NCBI GenBank assembly: GCA_964523795.1 | Contig: CAZGAO010000008.1 | Coordinates: 27,394 to 91,393, forward strand | DNA from: SABY01 sp964523795 | GTDB taxonomy: Bacteria; Bacteroidota; Bacteroidia; Bacteroidales; 4484-276 | DNA length: 64,000 nucleotides | Direction of reading: 5' to 3' | The notes under the pieces: model-generated | Database searches by the model: none | Told to the model about the DNA's origin: nothing | The model's input: the letters and a program-made list of their open reading frames with translations, nothing else | Translations under genes and position numbers: made by a program | Shown: piece by piece, positions 8,107-16,299 of the stretch | How the letters are laid out: the number at the start of each line of letters is the position of its first letter | How positions within the stretch are numbered: position 1 is the stretch's first letter

Positions 8107-9171
8107 GTGAACAGACTCAACTATTTTTTTCTGGCGACAATACTTTCAGGTTTATTTTTCTCCTCAAATCTTCAGGCTCAAATTGGTGGCGATGGTGTTT
8201 ATCGCTTTCTCAACATGCCCGTGTCGGCGCGCGCTGCAGCAATGGGTGGAAATTTTTTGGCCGTAAAAGACGGCGATCTTACCCAGGCACTCTTCAATCC
8301 ATCGGTGATTTCGCCCGAGATGGACAACAACTTAGCACTAAGCTTTGTCGATTATTTCACCGATATCAATTACGGCTCTGCAACTTATGCCAAATCGTTT
8401 AATCAGATCGGCACCTACACCGCCACCATGCAGTACCTTAATTATGGCGAGTTTACCTATGCCGATGAAACCGGAGAAACCTTCGGCACTTTTACCGCCA
8501 ACGACCTGGCACTGAGCCTGGGCTGGGGACGCCAACTGGATTCGCTATTTTCGATAGGTGCCAACCTCAAAATGATTTATTCGGGCCTGGAGGATTATCA
8601 ATCCTTTGGCGTGGCCGTGGACGTGGCAGGCAGCTATTACAATCCTGATCAAAGGCTCACCATTTCGCTGGTAGCCCGCAACATTGGCTCACAATTAAAG
8701 CCTTACCGCTCCGGCAATTACGAACCTCTGCCTTTCGAGATCAACCTCGGGCTTTCGCAAAAATTGAAGCATCTTCCTTTTCGCTATTCTATTTTGCTTA
8801 CCAACCTTCAGAAATGGGATTTAACTTACGATGACCCTAACGACCCCGACCAACAAATCGACCCCATAAGCGGCGAAGTGAACGAGAAAGACAGCTTTAG
8901 CGAGTTTGGCGACAAAGCCCTGCGCCACGTAGTAATTGGCGGCGAGTTTATCCCCAGCAAATTTTTCTCGATACGCTTTGGCTACAACTACCAACGCCGT
9001 CAGGAGCTGGGCGTTTACAGCAAAATGGGCATGGTAGGTTTTTCGTGGGGACTGGCTGTTAAAGTGTCAAAGTTTCAAATCGAATATTCACGGGCTACCT
9101 ATCACCTCAGCGGCTCGCCCAACTATATCACCATCCGCACCAACCTCTCCGACTTCGGCAGGAAAAATTAA
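8107..9171 (+). CDS. porQ: Type IX secretion system protein PorQ
   Basis: A 354-residue outer-membrane beta-barrel of the PorV/PorQ type. The likely GTG start is followed by a signal peptide ending LQA-Q. The hallmark is GDGVYRFLNMPVSARAAAMGG, with a barrel pattern of alternating strands to the C-terminus. In Porphyromonas gingivalis PorQ sits in the cell-surface attachment complex with PorU, PorV and PorZ that processes and anchors T9SS cargo. The window also encodes a cargo with a T9SS sorting tail (GH13 amylase, 37493-40297) and remnants of type-B tails at 9.9 and 13.1 kb, consistent with an active T9SS. No strong promoter is evident. Confidence 0.85.
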   Translation: MNRLNYFFLATILSGLFFSSNLQAQIGGDGVYRFLNMPVSARAAAMGGNFLAVKDGDLTQALFNPSVISPEMDNNLALSFVDYFTDINYGSATYAKSFNQIGTYTATMQYLNYGEFTYADETGETFGTFTANDLALSLGWGRQLDSLFSIGANLKMIYSGLEDYQSFGVAVDVAGSYYNPDQRLTISLVARNIGSQLKPYRSGNYEPLPFEINLGLSQKLKHLPFRYSILLTNLQKWDLTYDDPNDPDQQIDPISGEVNEKDSFSEFGDKALRHVVIGGEFIPSKFFSIRFGYNYQRRQELGVYSKMGMVGFSWGLAVKVSKFQIEYSRATYHLSGSPNYITIRTNLSDFGRKN

Positions 9172-9267
9172 TGTGCTTAGCCTATAAATTGGGATCCTAA
9201 CCAACAGTGAAAATATCCAAAAAAATATTTTCCCACAGGCAAGCGTTGTTTGCATAAACAATCATCC

Positions 9268-9858
9268 ATGCGGAATTTGATTCTGATTTCGATAATTTTC
9301 CTTATTCCCACCGCCGCCGCCATAGGGCAAGAGCGGGGAAAAGATTTTCATCTGGTTCAATACAAGATAATTGATAAGGACACTATTCCCTTTGTGAAAA
9401 TTTCAGGGGTGGAAATTTACGATGTTAAAATTTTTAAAAGCCCAAAAAACCAACGCCGTAATAGCCGGCTCATTCGCAACGTGAAAGCAGTTTATCCCTG
9501 GGCTAAACTGGCCGGTGCCAAATTGCAGGACTACGAAGCCATACTTTTGCAAACCGAAAGCGAAAAGGAGCAACGCCGGATTATGAAGCAAGTGGAGCGC
9601 GAAGTACAGGAGGAATATGGTGGTGAATTGCGAAAACTAACCATTAGCCAAGGCAAAATCCTGATAAAGCTGATCGACCGCGAAACCGGCGATACGAGCT
9701 ACGATCTGGTGCAGGATTTTCGTGGCAATTTTGTCGCCTTCTTTTACCAATCCTTTGCCCGCATATTTGGCTATGACCTAAAAGACCGCTACGACCCCGA
9801 GGGCAAAGACCGCAACATCGAGATTATCGTGCGAATGATTGAGCAGGGTTTGATCTAG
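9268..9858 (+). CDS. DUF4294 family exported protein
   Basis: About 196 residues with a signal peptide (MRNLILISIIFLIPTAAAIGQ). The body contains IPFVKISGVEIYDVKIF, a YPWAKLAGAKL stretch and a C-terminal GNFVAFFYQSFARIFGYDLKDRYDP. That tyrosine/phenylalanine-rich ending with 'LK.RYDP.G.D..IE' is characteristic of DUF4294, a small envelope family restricted largely to Bacteroidota, with no established biochemical role. I chose the ATG at 9268 because the signal peptide begins there; an upstream in-frame TTG (9250) would add six polar residues. Confidence 0.72.
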   Translation: MRNLILISIIFLIPTAAAIGQERGKDFHLVQYKIIDKDTIPFVKISGVEIYDVKIFKSPKNQRRNSRLIRNVKAVYPWAKLAGAKLQDYEAILLQTESEKEQRRIMKQVEREVQEEYGGELRKLTISQGKILIKLIDRETGDTSYDLVQDFRGNFVAFFYQSFARIFGYDLKDRYDPEGKDRNIEIIVRMIEQGLI

Positions 9859-9908
9859 AAAAATCATTTTTACAATCCTTTTTAAATTTTCAAGCTCCGG
9901 AACGCACC

Positions 9909-10059
9909 CTAGACGAATTGGATAATTTCGCCGATGCCTGGAACGGCAAGATCAACCGCCGAAGGCGTTTACTTTTGGGTGTGCGACTACAGCACCCTGA
10001 ACAAATATGGGAATTTGATAAACCATAAGCAGCAGGGAAGTGTAACGCCGTTGCGGTGA
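9909..10059 (+). pseudogene. Remnant of a T9SS type-B (gliding-motility) C-terminal domain, copy A
   Basis: One frame encodes ELDNFADAWNGKIN. After a one-base frame change the next encodes AEGVYFWVCDYSTLNKYG, continuing to HKQQGSVTPLR and a TGA at 10057-10059. This matches the C-terminal sorting domain of gliding-motility-associated T9SS cargo (FNRWG...WDG...G.VPEGVYFY...). The upstream body of any such protein is absent and the frame is broken at the same point as in copy B (13107-13286), so this is a decayed gene end. Confidence 0.7.
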
Positions 10060-10082
10060 GGGTAATGCAGGATATTGCTAAT

Positions 10083-10140
10083 TTGACCTTAATAGAAAAA
10101 TGATCCCGTAAGAAAAAATCAACCTTATTAATTACCTTCT
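10083..10140 (+). repeat. Partial copy of the CCTTAGTAGAAAA mini-element
   Basis: The words GACCTTAATAGAAAAATGA, CCCGTAAGAAAAA and CAACCTTATTAATTA repeat the left half of the element at 11514-11610; no right arm is seen. A third relative is at 48307-48395. Confidence 0.5.
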
Positions 10141-10169
10141 CTCCTCATCAGATAATGGAGGCCTTTGCA

Positions 10170-11312
10170 CTAAGATATTATTTCATTTGCCCAAAGTTGT
10201 TGCAAAAAATCACGCCAGGGCAAAACCAGCACATCTCCCATTTGTCGGGGAAAAGGGTCGTTGGTAACCAGCACCAGTTTTTTAACCGTATAATCATTGG
10301 CAAATTGTTTTAAGCCTCTGGCATGAAGTGGTCTGGCATTGGCAGTAGATTTTGTTTCAATAGCGACCTCATGATCTCCCAACACAAAATCAATTTCAAT
10401 CTGGGATGCAGTGCGCCAATAATATATCGGGTATTCAATTGATGAATAGTTGCTGTGGGCAAATATCTCCTGGTAAATAAAATGCTCAAACGCATTGCCC
10501 ATTGCTTCACTTCCCGGTTCTATTCGGCCTCTTTTTAGCAAATAGTTGACGATGCCAACGTCAAAATAGTAAAACTTAGGAGCCAATATCACTCGGCGTT
10601 TTGGCCGTTTTTGAAACGAGGGCAAAAATCGCCCGGTCAGCGTATCAACAAGTATCTGAAAGTATTCTTTAATGGTAGGTGAACTAACACCGCACTCAGC
10701 GGCGATATTTGTGTAATTAACTATTTCTCCATTCGAAAATGCAGCTGCTTCCAGAAAACGCGAAAAGGTGGAAATGTTCCTAATTCTTGCTTCCGCCATA
10801 ATTTCTTCTCTCAGGTAATTTCCGATATAGGATGAAACCAATTTTTTAGGGTTTTTTGCCAGATAATGCCTGGGAAGCAAGCCATGGTTAAGTGCACGCA
10901 TCAGATCAAAGTCCGGGATTTCATGACTCACCAGTGGAAATAATTCATATCGAAGTGCTCTGCCTCCAAGAAGGTTAGCACCGGATCGCAATATATTCCG
11001 TGGACTTGAACCACTCAAAACAAACCGCCTCGCTGTGTTTTCAATTAACCAATGAACCTCATCAAGCAATTGTGGTATTTTCTGTATTTCATCAACTACA
11101 ACCGGGTTTTCAGATTTCGATGCAAGAACTATTTCCCTGAATTGTGTCGGATTTTTTTGAAGCCGTTCAAAAATATCAGTTTGTAATAAGTCAAACCACA
11201 AGGAATTCGGATACATTTTTTTTAATAAAGTGCTTTTTCCGGTTTGTCGAGCACCCCAAAGAAAAAGGCTTTCATTCTCGGATCCTACAAAATTTTGAAC
11301 TCTAATAAACAT
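10170..11312 (-). CDS. AAA-family ATPase with DUF4143 domain
   Basis: A 380-residue protein of the AAA_14/DUF4143 type. The Walker A motif GARQTGKST lies at about residues 20-28, Walker B VVVDEIQKIP at about 71-80 and the sensor-like FVLSGSSPRN at about 96-105. A middle winged-helix-like part (AAECGVSSPTIKEYFQIL) precedes a C-terminal DUF4143 region with a nuclease-like core (SQIEIDFVL...VAIETKST). These ATPases are abundant and mobile in bacterial and archaeal genomes. Roles in DNA transactions or toxin-antitoxin-like addiction have been proposed but not settled. It lies between the two halves of a duplicated segment (see findings), which suggests insertion. It is intact. Confidence 0.85.
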   Translation of the reverse strand: MFIRVQNFVGSENESLFLWGARQTGKSTLLKKMYPNSLWFDLLQTDIFERLQKNPTQFREIVLASKSENPVVVDEIQKIPQLLDEVHWLIENTARRFVLSGSSPRNILRSGANLLGGRALRYELFPLVSHEIPDFDLMRALNHGLLPRHYLAKNPKKLVSSYIGNYLREEIMAEARIRNISTFSRFLEAAAFSNGEIVNYTNIAAECGVSSPTIKEYFQILVDTLTGRFLPSFQKRPKRRVILAPKFYYFDVGIVNYLLKRGRIEPGSEAMGNAFEHFIYQEIFAHSNYSSIEYPIYYWRTASQIEIDFVLGDHEVAIETKSTANARPLHARGLKQFANDYTVKKLVLVTNDPFPRQMGDVLVLPWRDFLQQLWANEIIS

Positions 11313-11513
11313 GATAATTTAAAGTTATTATTTAAAAATACATGATAATTAAAAGCAAAGTTAATAAATAATTCCAATGCTTCGCTTTTTCAAACATGGG
11401 TTTTATCAAATAAATCCATCGAATACGATGGATTAAAAATGAATCCGGGTCAAACAGTTTTACGATCATCTCTAAAAAAATAGATTGAACTTCCTCACAT
11501 CCTACCTTATTTG

Positions 11514-11610
11514 ACCTTAGTAGAAAAATGAACCCGAAGATAAAAACAACCTTATTAATTTCCAGATTGAATAAGGTTAAGCCTGCGGTGGTCGCATTTT
11601 CTACTAAGGT
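11514..11610. mobile_element. MITE-like 97-bp element with CCTTAGTAGAAAA arms
   Basis: The left arm ACCTTAGTAGAAAAATG (11514-11530) and right arm CATTTTCTACTAAGGT (11595-11610) are perfect inverted repeats of about 16 bp. A nested hairpin AACCTTATT/AATAAGGTT lies inside at 11549-11577. It encodes nothing. Related partial copies lie at 10083-10140 and 48307-48395, so it behaves like a dispersed miniature inverted-repeat element. Confidence 0.6.
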
Positions 11611-11764
11611 TTTTTAGTAATGATAAGCCTGCCTGGCCAGTTAGACTAATTTTTAATCCTACACCAATGATCCCCTTTTTTGAAACAGAACTTTATATCC
11701 TCCCGCACTTTTAGCGTTTGTGGCAAAAGGAAATCTCTTTGTGAGCCATTAAAAATGTTTTACC

Positions 11765-11772
11765 TAATTTTG
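11765..11772 (+). promoter_or_regulatory. -7 box for antitoxin-like gene copy 1
   Basis: TAATTTTG lies 22 nt upstream of the ATG at 11795. The same box at the same distance precedes the paralogue at 13379, so the promoter was duplicated with the gene. Confidence 0.55.
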
Positions 11773-11794
11773 TTGCATTAAAAACAAAGAGCTA

Positions 11795-11974
11795 ATGAAT
11801 GCAGGAGCATATCAAATTTCATTGTCATACCGCCAAATCTTAGATTTAGTCGGGCAACTACAGCTCAAGGATAAAACTAGGCTAAGCCTGGAGCTTGCCA
11901 AAGAAGCCAAAGACCAAACGCTTACCCGTTTGCTCGATAGTTTCAAAACCGATGAAATAAGTCTTGAGGATTAA
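11795..11974 (+). CDS. Small antitoxin-like protein, copy 1
   Basis: A 59-residue acidic/basic helical protein starting MNAGAYQISLSYRQILDLVG and ending LLDSFKTDEISLED. It is about 80% identical by eye to the protein at 13379-13555. Size, helix content and the 'QILDLV.QL..KDK..L..EL' pattern resemble VapB-type antitoxins and other small prefix partners of PIN toxins, but no PIN-domain toxin follows. The next gene is an Rpn nuclease 58 nt away. I consider it an orphan antitoxin or an unrecognised small regulator. Confidence 0.6.
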   Translation: MNAGAYQISLSYRQILDLVGQLQLKDKTRLSLELAKEAKDQTLTRLLDSFKTDEISLED

Positions 11975-12032
11975 AATTAAAAAACTGCACAAACGAGAAA
12001 TAGTTGTAATTTTACAACAAATACATTGAACG

Positions 12033-12938
12033 ATGACAGAATTTAAAGAAAAATACATAAACCCATTTACCGACTATGGTTTTAAACGTTTGTTTGGCGA
12101 ACCTGCCTGCCGGCAAGGCAGGGAACCCAACAAGGATTTATTGCTTGATTTCTTGAATGAACTTTTGAAAGACCAGGAAGGGGAAATTACGGAATTGTCA
12201 TATTTGCCGAACGAAAAATTACCAATTTCGGTTGGCGACCGAAGAGCAATTTTTGATATTTACTGTACCAATGAAAAAGGCGAGCAATTCATTGTAGAAA
12301 TGCAAAAAGCTGAGCAGAAATTTTTTAAAGACAGAACCATCTTTTATTCAACCTTTCCAATACAGGAACAAGCAAGAAACAAGGACAGATTTTGGAATTT
12401 TGAATTAAAAGCAGTTTATACCATCGGGATTTTAGATTTTGAGTTTGAAGAAAGTGACCCTGACAAATACCGCCACGAAGTACAGTTGACAGAACAAGAA
12501 ACAAAAAAAGTTTTTTACGACAAGTTAACTTACATCTACCTCGAAATGCCCAAGTTTAATAAAACGGAGAAAGAATTAGAAACTCGCTTTGATAAATGGA
12601 TGTTCGTTCTGAAAAATCTTCCAAAGCTTGAAAGAATACCCGTTGAATTAAAAGAAAATATTTTCTTAAAACTTTTTGAAACTGCTGAAATTGCAAAATT
12701 AAAACCAGACGAATACAAACAGTATGAAGCAAGCGTAAATGCTTACAGAGATATTTTTAATATAAAAAACACCTATCTCGAAAAAGGAAAGATTGAAGGA
12801 AAGATTGAAGGAAAGATTGAAGGAAAGATTGAAGAGAAAAGAGCGACTGCTATAATTGGTTTGAAAGAAGGTTATCCAATAGAAATTATCTCGAAAATGA
12901 CAGGTTTAACAGAGAAAGAAATTAACAAATTGAAATAG
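12033..12938 (+). CDS. Rpn-family PD-(D/E)XK nuclease/transposase-like protein
   Basis: A 301-residue member of the Rpn (recombination-promoting nuclease, 'PD-(D/E)XK transposase') family. The start YINPFTDYGFKRLFG is diagnostic. The nuclease core follows with the D of RAIFDIYC and the E-x-Q of FIVEMQKAEQ, and a conserved middle LTYIYLEMPKF. Rpn proteins cut DNA and promote RecA-independent recombination in E. coli. Two oddities stand out. Eight residues (about 28-35) are encoded by a GC-rich palindrome that interrupts the usual FG.EPNKDLL motif. A run of four KIEG repeats near residue 250 comes from a 12-bp tandem repeat at 12784-12835, a feature common in this family. Confidence 0.85.
   Translation: MTEFKEKYINPFTDYGFKRLFGEPACRQGREPNKDLLLDFLNELLKDQEGEITELSYLPNEKLPISVGDRRAIFDIYCTNEKGEQFIVEMQKAEQKFFKDRTIFYSTFPIQEQARNKDRFWNFELKAVYTIGILDFEFEESDPDKYRHEVQLTEQETKKVFYDKLTYIYLEMPKFNKTEKELETRFDKWMFVLKNLPKLERIPVELKENIFLKLFETAEIAKLKPDEYKQYEASVNAYRDIFNIKNTYLEKGKIEGKIEGKIEGKIEEKRATAIIGLKEGYPIEIISKMTGLTEKEINKLK
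12102..12123. repeat. GC-rich palindrome inserted in frame in the Rpn gene
   Basis: CCTGCCTGCC is followed by GGCAAGGCAGG, nearly self-complementary. It interrupts the FGEPNKDLLLDFL motif of the Rpn family, adding eight codons (TGCCTGCC... to ...GGGAACC), with GAACC on both sides as a possible target duplication. Confidence 0.6.
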
Positions 12939-13106
12939 AGATTGTTCTATACAGACAAAACAAAGAAGAAGATCTTTAGTTGAAAGATAGGGCAAAGTAA
13001 CATGATGCTCAAAGAAGTGCTTACATAATTCAGAACAGGATGCGGACAAGAAGCACGGTTGAATTTCACGGGCTTTGGGAATAAAAGAAAAAGCCGAAGG
13101 ACTAGA

Positions 13107-13286
13107 AAATTCGTATCAATCGCTGGGGGCGCATCGTAGCCGAGTTGGATAATTTCGCCGAGCAATGGAACGGCAAAATCAACCGCCGAAGGGGTTTGCT
13201 TTTGGGTGTGCGACTACGGTGCCTTAAACAAATACGGGGATTTGGTAAAACATAAACAGCAGGGGAGCGTAACGTTGCTGAAGTGA
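13107..13286 (+). pseudogene. Remnant of a T9SS type-B (gliding-motility) C-terminal domain, copy B
   Basis: One frame reads KIRINRWGRIVAELDNFAE followed by QWNGKIN, the classical FNRWG...WNGK strand pair. After a one-base shift the next frame reads AEGVCFWVCDYGALNKYGD, then HKQQGSVTLLK and TGA. The break is at the same place as in copy A (9909-10059), so the duplication post-dates the frameshift or both share a deletion. The rest of the region 12939-13106 holds nothing I recognise. Confidence 0.7.
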
Positions 13287-13348
13287 GGGTAAAAGAGAAA
13301 TTATTTATGTGGTGCATAGGTAATTTATGCTGGTAAGAGGGTTTTGTG

Positions 13349-13356
13349 TAATTTTG
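13349..13356 (+). promoter_or_regulatory. -7 box for antitoxin-like gene copy 2
   Basis: TAATTTTG, 22 nt upstream of the ATG at 13379, in sequence otherwise similar to the region upstream of copy 1. Confidence 0.55.
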
Positions 13357-13378
13357 CTTGATTAAAAATAAAGAGATT

Positions 13379-13555
13379 ATGAATGCAGGAGCATATCAAA
13401 TTTCATTGTCATACAGTCAAATCTTAGATTTGGTTAGGCAGTTGCCATTTAAGGAAAAAACAAAACTTAGTCGCGAACTTGCAAAAGAAACCAAAGATCA
13501 AACGCTTACCCGTTTGCTCGATAGTTTCAAAGCCGATGAAATAAGTCTTGCCTGA
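13379..13555 (+). CDS. Small antitoxin-like protein, copy 2
   Basis: A 58-residue paralogue of 11795-11974, starting MNAGAYQISLSYSQILDLVR and ending LLDSFKADEISLA. The start at 13379 is chosen by alignment with copy 1 and by the shared -7 box; an upstream alternative (13358) would begin next to the promoter. No toxin gene follows; the next 237 bp (13556-13792) are A/T-rich with no recognisable feature. Function unknown; antitoxin-like by size and helical pattern only. Confidence 0.6.
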   Translation: MNAGAYQISLSYSQILDLVRQLPFKEKTKLSRELAKETKDQTLTRLLDSFKADEISLA

Positions 13556-13792
13556 TAATAGGAAGTCACACTTGTGTGCTTTCAAATTACATCATCAATA
13601 TGATTATCGGATGTACGGCACATATTATTTTGCTTATGGTTTCGGTTAATTATTTTAGAATTTCGGTAGATTTGTATGGGAGTCATGAATAATGCCATCA
13701 ACAAACTATTAAATTAAAAATACGTTGACATACTGATTTAAAAACTAATTTAAGCTAATAATTTTATTATTTTTGCTTTCTAATACAGAAAA

Positions 13793-15460
13793 ATGAATCT
13801 AAAAGTTAAGTTTATTTTTTCAGCAATATTTTCATTGTCCCTGTCAGTTGGACACCCTGCAATTGGGCAAGTTCTAAAACCATACACTTGCCTTATTGAT
13901 AGGGTAGATATTCATGGCTTTGAAAGCACAAGAACATTTGACCGGAATGGCATTATTCTTTCAAGAGGGAAGTATCATCCATTAAGCATTGTTAATTATG
14001 GTATTCTCTCATACTACTATTTTCTTGAAACATCTGATAGTACCTACTATGAAAAATTTCTTGATCAAGCCAAATATTTTTATGATTCAACAAAAATCAC
14101 TTTATTATACAATGGTAAGGGTGTTGGTTTACCATATACCTTTAAAGCTCATGACTTAGGTATCCCTTGGTATTCCGGTATGACTCAAGGTGCAGCAATC
14201 AGCTATTTATTGAGGTATTACTCTATTACACATGATGATTATATAAAATCATTAATTCAAAAAATAGCCTATTTGCTTTTATTACCGCAAGAAGATGGTG
14301 GGACAATCTCAAAAACACCCGAAGGTTATACTTGGATTGAGGAATATCCAAATTCAAAGAGTTCCCCACAGGTATTAAATGGATTTATTAATGGGTTTAT
14401 TGGCTTAAAAGAGTATTGTGATTTTTTTCCAGATGACACAATTGCAAGTAGAATTTTAAATGAGACCTATATTGGTTTGGTAAATAGTTTAGAGTATTAT
14501 GATACACCAAATTGGACTTACTATAATCGAAAAAAAACAAACGTATCAAATGCTTACCTGCGTTACCAGATATATGAAATGAAGCACTTAATGGAAATAT
14601 TCAACAATCCTATATTTGATGATCAAATGCGTATATGGAGTTATTTTTCCTATAATAATTTTATAAAAAACAGCAACAAGCATTATAAGTATAGAAACCA
14701 TAATATCTCAAAACCAATAAAGTCATTTGGAAATTACGGGATTTATGAGATGGATTCAAATAGCTATTCAAAGATACGTGATTATTCTGTAAAAGTATTT
14801 TACTCATGGAGACAAATTAAAAGGTATAATAAAAAGAAACCAATAAAGACAAATCCGAAGAAATCAAAATATGGAATTTTTAGTTTCGAATCTCAAAATA
14901 ATGATTCGGTTGATTATATTCAACTTCAAGTAAATAATGCAGGTGTGGGTATAGATATTCAACTATACAATAAAGTTAAGGGTGAGACCAATAAATATTT
15001 CCCTGTAGAATTCCAGCATTACTTAGCGAATGATTCATTAACTGTTTTTTGTGATAATATTAGCCTCTTAGACTTATTAATTTCAATTGAATATAAAAAA
15101 GGCAAAGTTCTTACTTCACTAAGGGATACTGCTAATCTATATAAAACTAAAAAAGAAAAACCACCTTTTTTTGGACATTATCAAACAGATATTTATCAGT
15201 TAAATGCAAATGAAAAATATAGCGTGGAATTATCACTAATTGGAACTGATTATGCTGTTGTCTTCTATAAATATGCGAAAAGTGAAGCATTAATTAATAA
15301 AAGTAAATGGCAAGCCAAAAATACCTTGGGGACATTTTTTGAGCCGAGTACTAGCGGGTATTATGAGTTTTTAATAGTTTTTGATTGGAAGTCACCAATT
15401 TCATCAATACAAGAGTTTAACATCCTACTTTCTGATGGCTTACAGGATGGTAAGAAATGA
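13793..15460 (+). CDS. D-glucuronyl C5-epimerase-like exported protein
   Basis: A 555-residue protein with a signal peptide (about 1-25, ending AIGQ). Its N-terminal half carries the catalytic-domain signature of heparosan/D-glucuronyl C5-epimerases: a helical toroid with the segment IPWYSGMTQGAAISYLLRYY, Y..WIEEYPNSK....LNGFINGFIGL and a following conserved helix. Such enzymes flip C5 of glucuronate to iduronate in a polysaccharide chain. The C-terminal about 200 residues form an unrelated, probably beta-rich accessory region. The gene is much more A/T-rich than its neighbours and heads a three-gene set with a methyltransferase and a kinase-fold protein, so surface-polysaccharide modification is likely. 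The substrate is unknown. Confidence 0.75.
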   Translation: MNLKVKFIFSAIFSLSLSVGHPAIGQVLKPYTCLIDRVDIHGFESTRTFDRNGIILSRGKYHPLSIVNYGILSYYYFLETSDSTYYEKFLDQAKYFYDSTKITLLYNGKGVGLPYTFKAHDLGIPWYSGMTQGAAISYLLRYYSITHDDYIKSLIQKIAYLLLLPQEDGGTISKTPEGYTWIEEYPNSKSSPQVLNGFINGFIGLKEYCDFFPDDTIASRILNETYIGLVNSLEYYDTPNWTYYNRKKTNVSNAYLRYQIYEMKHLMEIFNNPIFDDQMRIWSYFSYNNFIKNSNKHYKYRNHNISKPIKSFGNYGIYEMDSNSYSKIRDYSVKVFYSWRQIKRYNKKKPIKTNPKKSKYGIFSFESQNNDSVDYIQLQVNNAGVGIDIQLYNKVKGETNKYFPVEFQHYLANDSLTVFCDNISLLDLLISIEYKKGKVLTSLRDTANLYKTKKEKPPFFGHYQTDIYQLNANEKYSVELSLIGTDYAVVFYKYAKSEALINKSKWQAKNTLGTFFEPSTSGYYEFLIVFDWKSPISSIQEFNILLSDGLQDGKK

Positions 15461-15558
15461 TTATCTTAATTTTGCCTTTTTGAAAATTTGTGTGAAAAAT
15501 AAATACTAATTGAATATTGCTATTTTTGTTTTTTTTAAATTGATGTATTTAATACAAT

Positions 15559-16284
15559 ATGATGAAAATAAAATTTTTAAATTTGATTAAACCGCCCAAA
15601 AAGAGAAAATCTATACCAAGACTTGATTTGGAGGCAGATAATGTTGTGGGTTTCGACCGTGAAGGTCAAAAAATAATTAATCTGTTGAACTACACAAAAG
15701 TAAGTGGATCTTCATATTCTGGTGTGCTTTATGACATCGGATACCAAACAATTGTAATCGATGGTAAAACCCTTTCTGGTCAACGAAATCCCATGGAGCG
15801 TTTAAAAAATGTACCTTTAGATTTTAAGAATAAATCAGTGTTGGATTTGGGATGTAATCAAGGTGGCATGCTACATGCGCTTGCTAAGGATATTAAAGTT
15901 GGAGTTGGTCTTGATTATGATTACAAAATGGTAAATGTAGCTAATAAGATTAAATCCTATCATAGCAATAGTAATCTTGATTTCTTTGTTTTTAATCTTG
16001 AAAAAGAAAATCTTGAATACATCAAGGATTTCATTGTAGAAGAAATCGTTGATATTTGCTTCTTACTTTCTGTTTGCATGTGGCTAAAGAATTGGAAAGA
16101 ACTCATTGTCGTTTGCAAAGGAATAAGCAAAAAAATGCTTTTTGAATCAAATGGATCCGCTGAACAACAAAATGAACAAATAAACTTTCTCAATTCTATC
16201 TATAAGAGTGTGCAAGTTATTAATGAAACTTCTGAAGATGATCCTATACAAAAAAATAGAAAATTATTATTATGTTATGATTAA
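15559..16284 (+). CDS. Class I SAM-dependent methyltransferase
   Basis: A 241-residue protein with a Rossmann methyltransferase core: motif I SVLDLGCNQGGMLHAL at about residues 93-108, the acidic end of strand 2 VGLDYD, and motif IV-like VDICFLLSVCMWLKNW. The N-terminal 60 residues (VVGFDREGQKIINLL) look like a lid or substrate domain. It lies in an A/T-rich block between a C5-epimerase-like protein and a kinase-fold protein, so a sugar or glycan O-methyltransferase is plausible. No residue identifies the substrate. Confidence 0.75.
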   Translation: MMKIKFLNLIKPPKKRKSIPRLDLEADNVVGFDREGQKIINLLNYTKVSGSSYSGVLYDIGYQTIVIDGKTLSGQRNPMERLKNVPLDFKNKSVLDLGCNQGGMLHALAKDIKVGVGLDYDYKMVNVANKIKSYHSNSNLDFFVFNLEKENLEYIKDFIVEEIVDICFLLSVCMWLKNWKELIVVCKGISKKMLFESNGSAEQQNEQINFLNSIYKSVQVINETSEDDPIQKNRKLLLCYD

Positions 16285-16299
16285 GAATGATTAAGTAAT

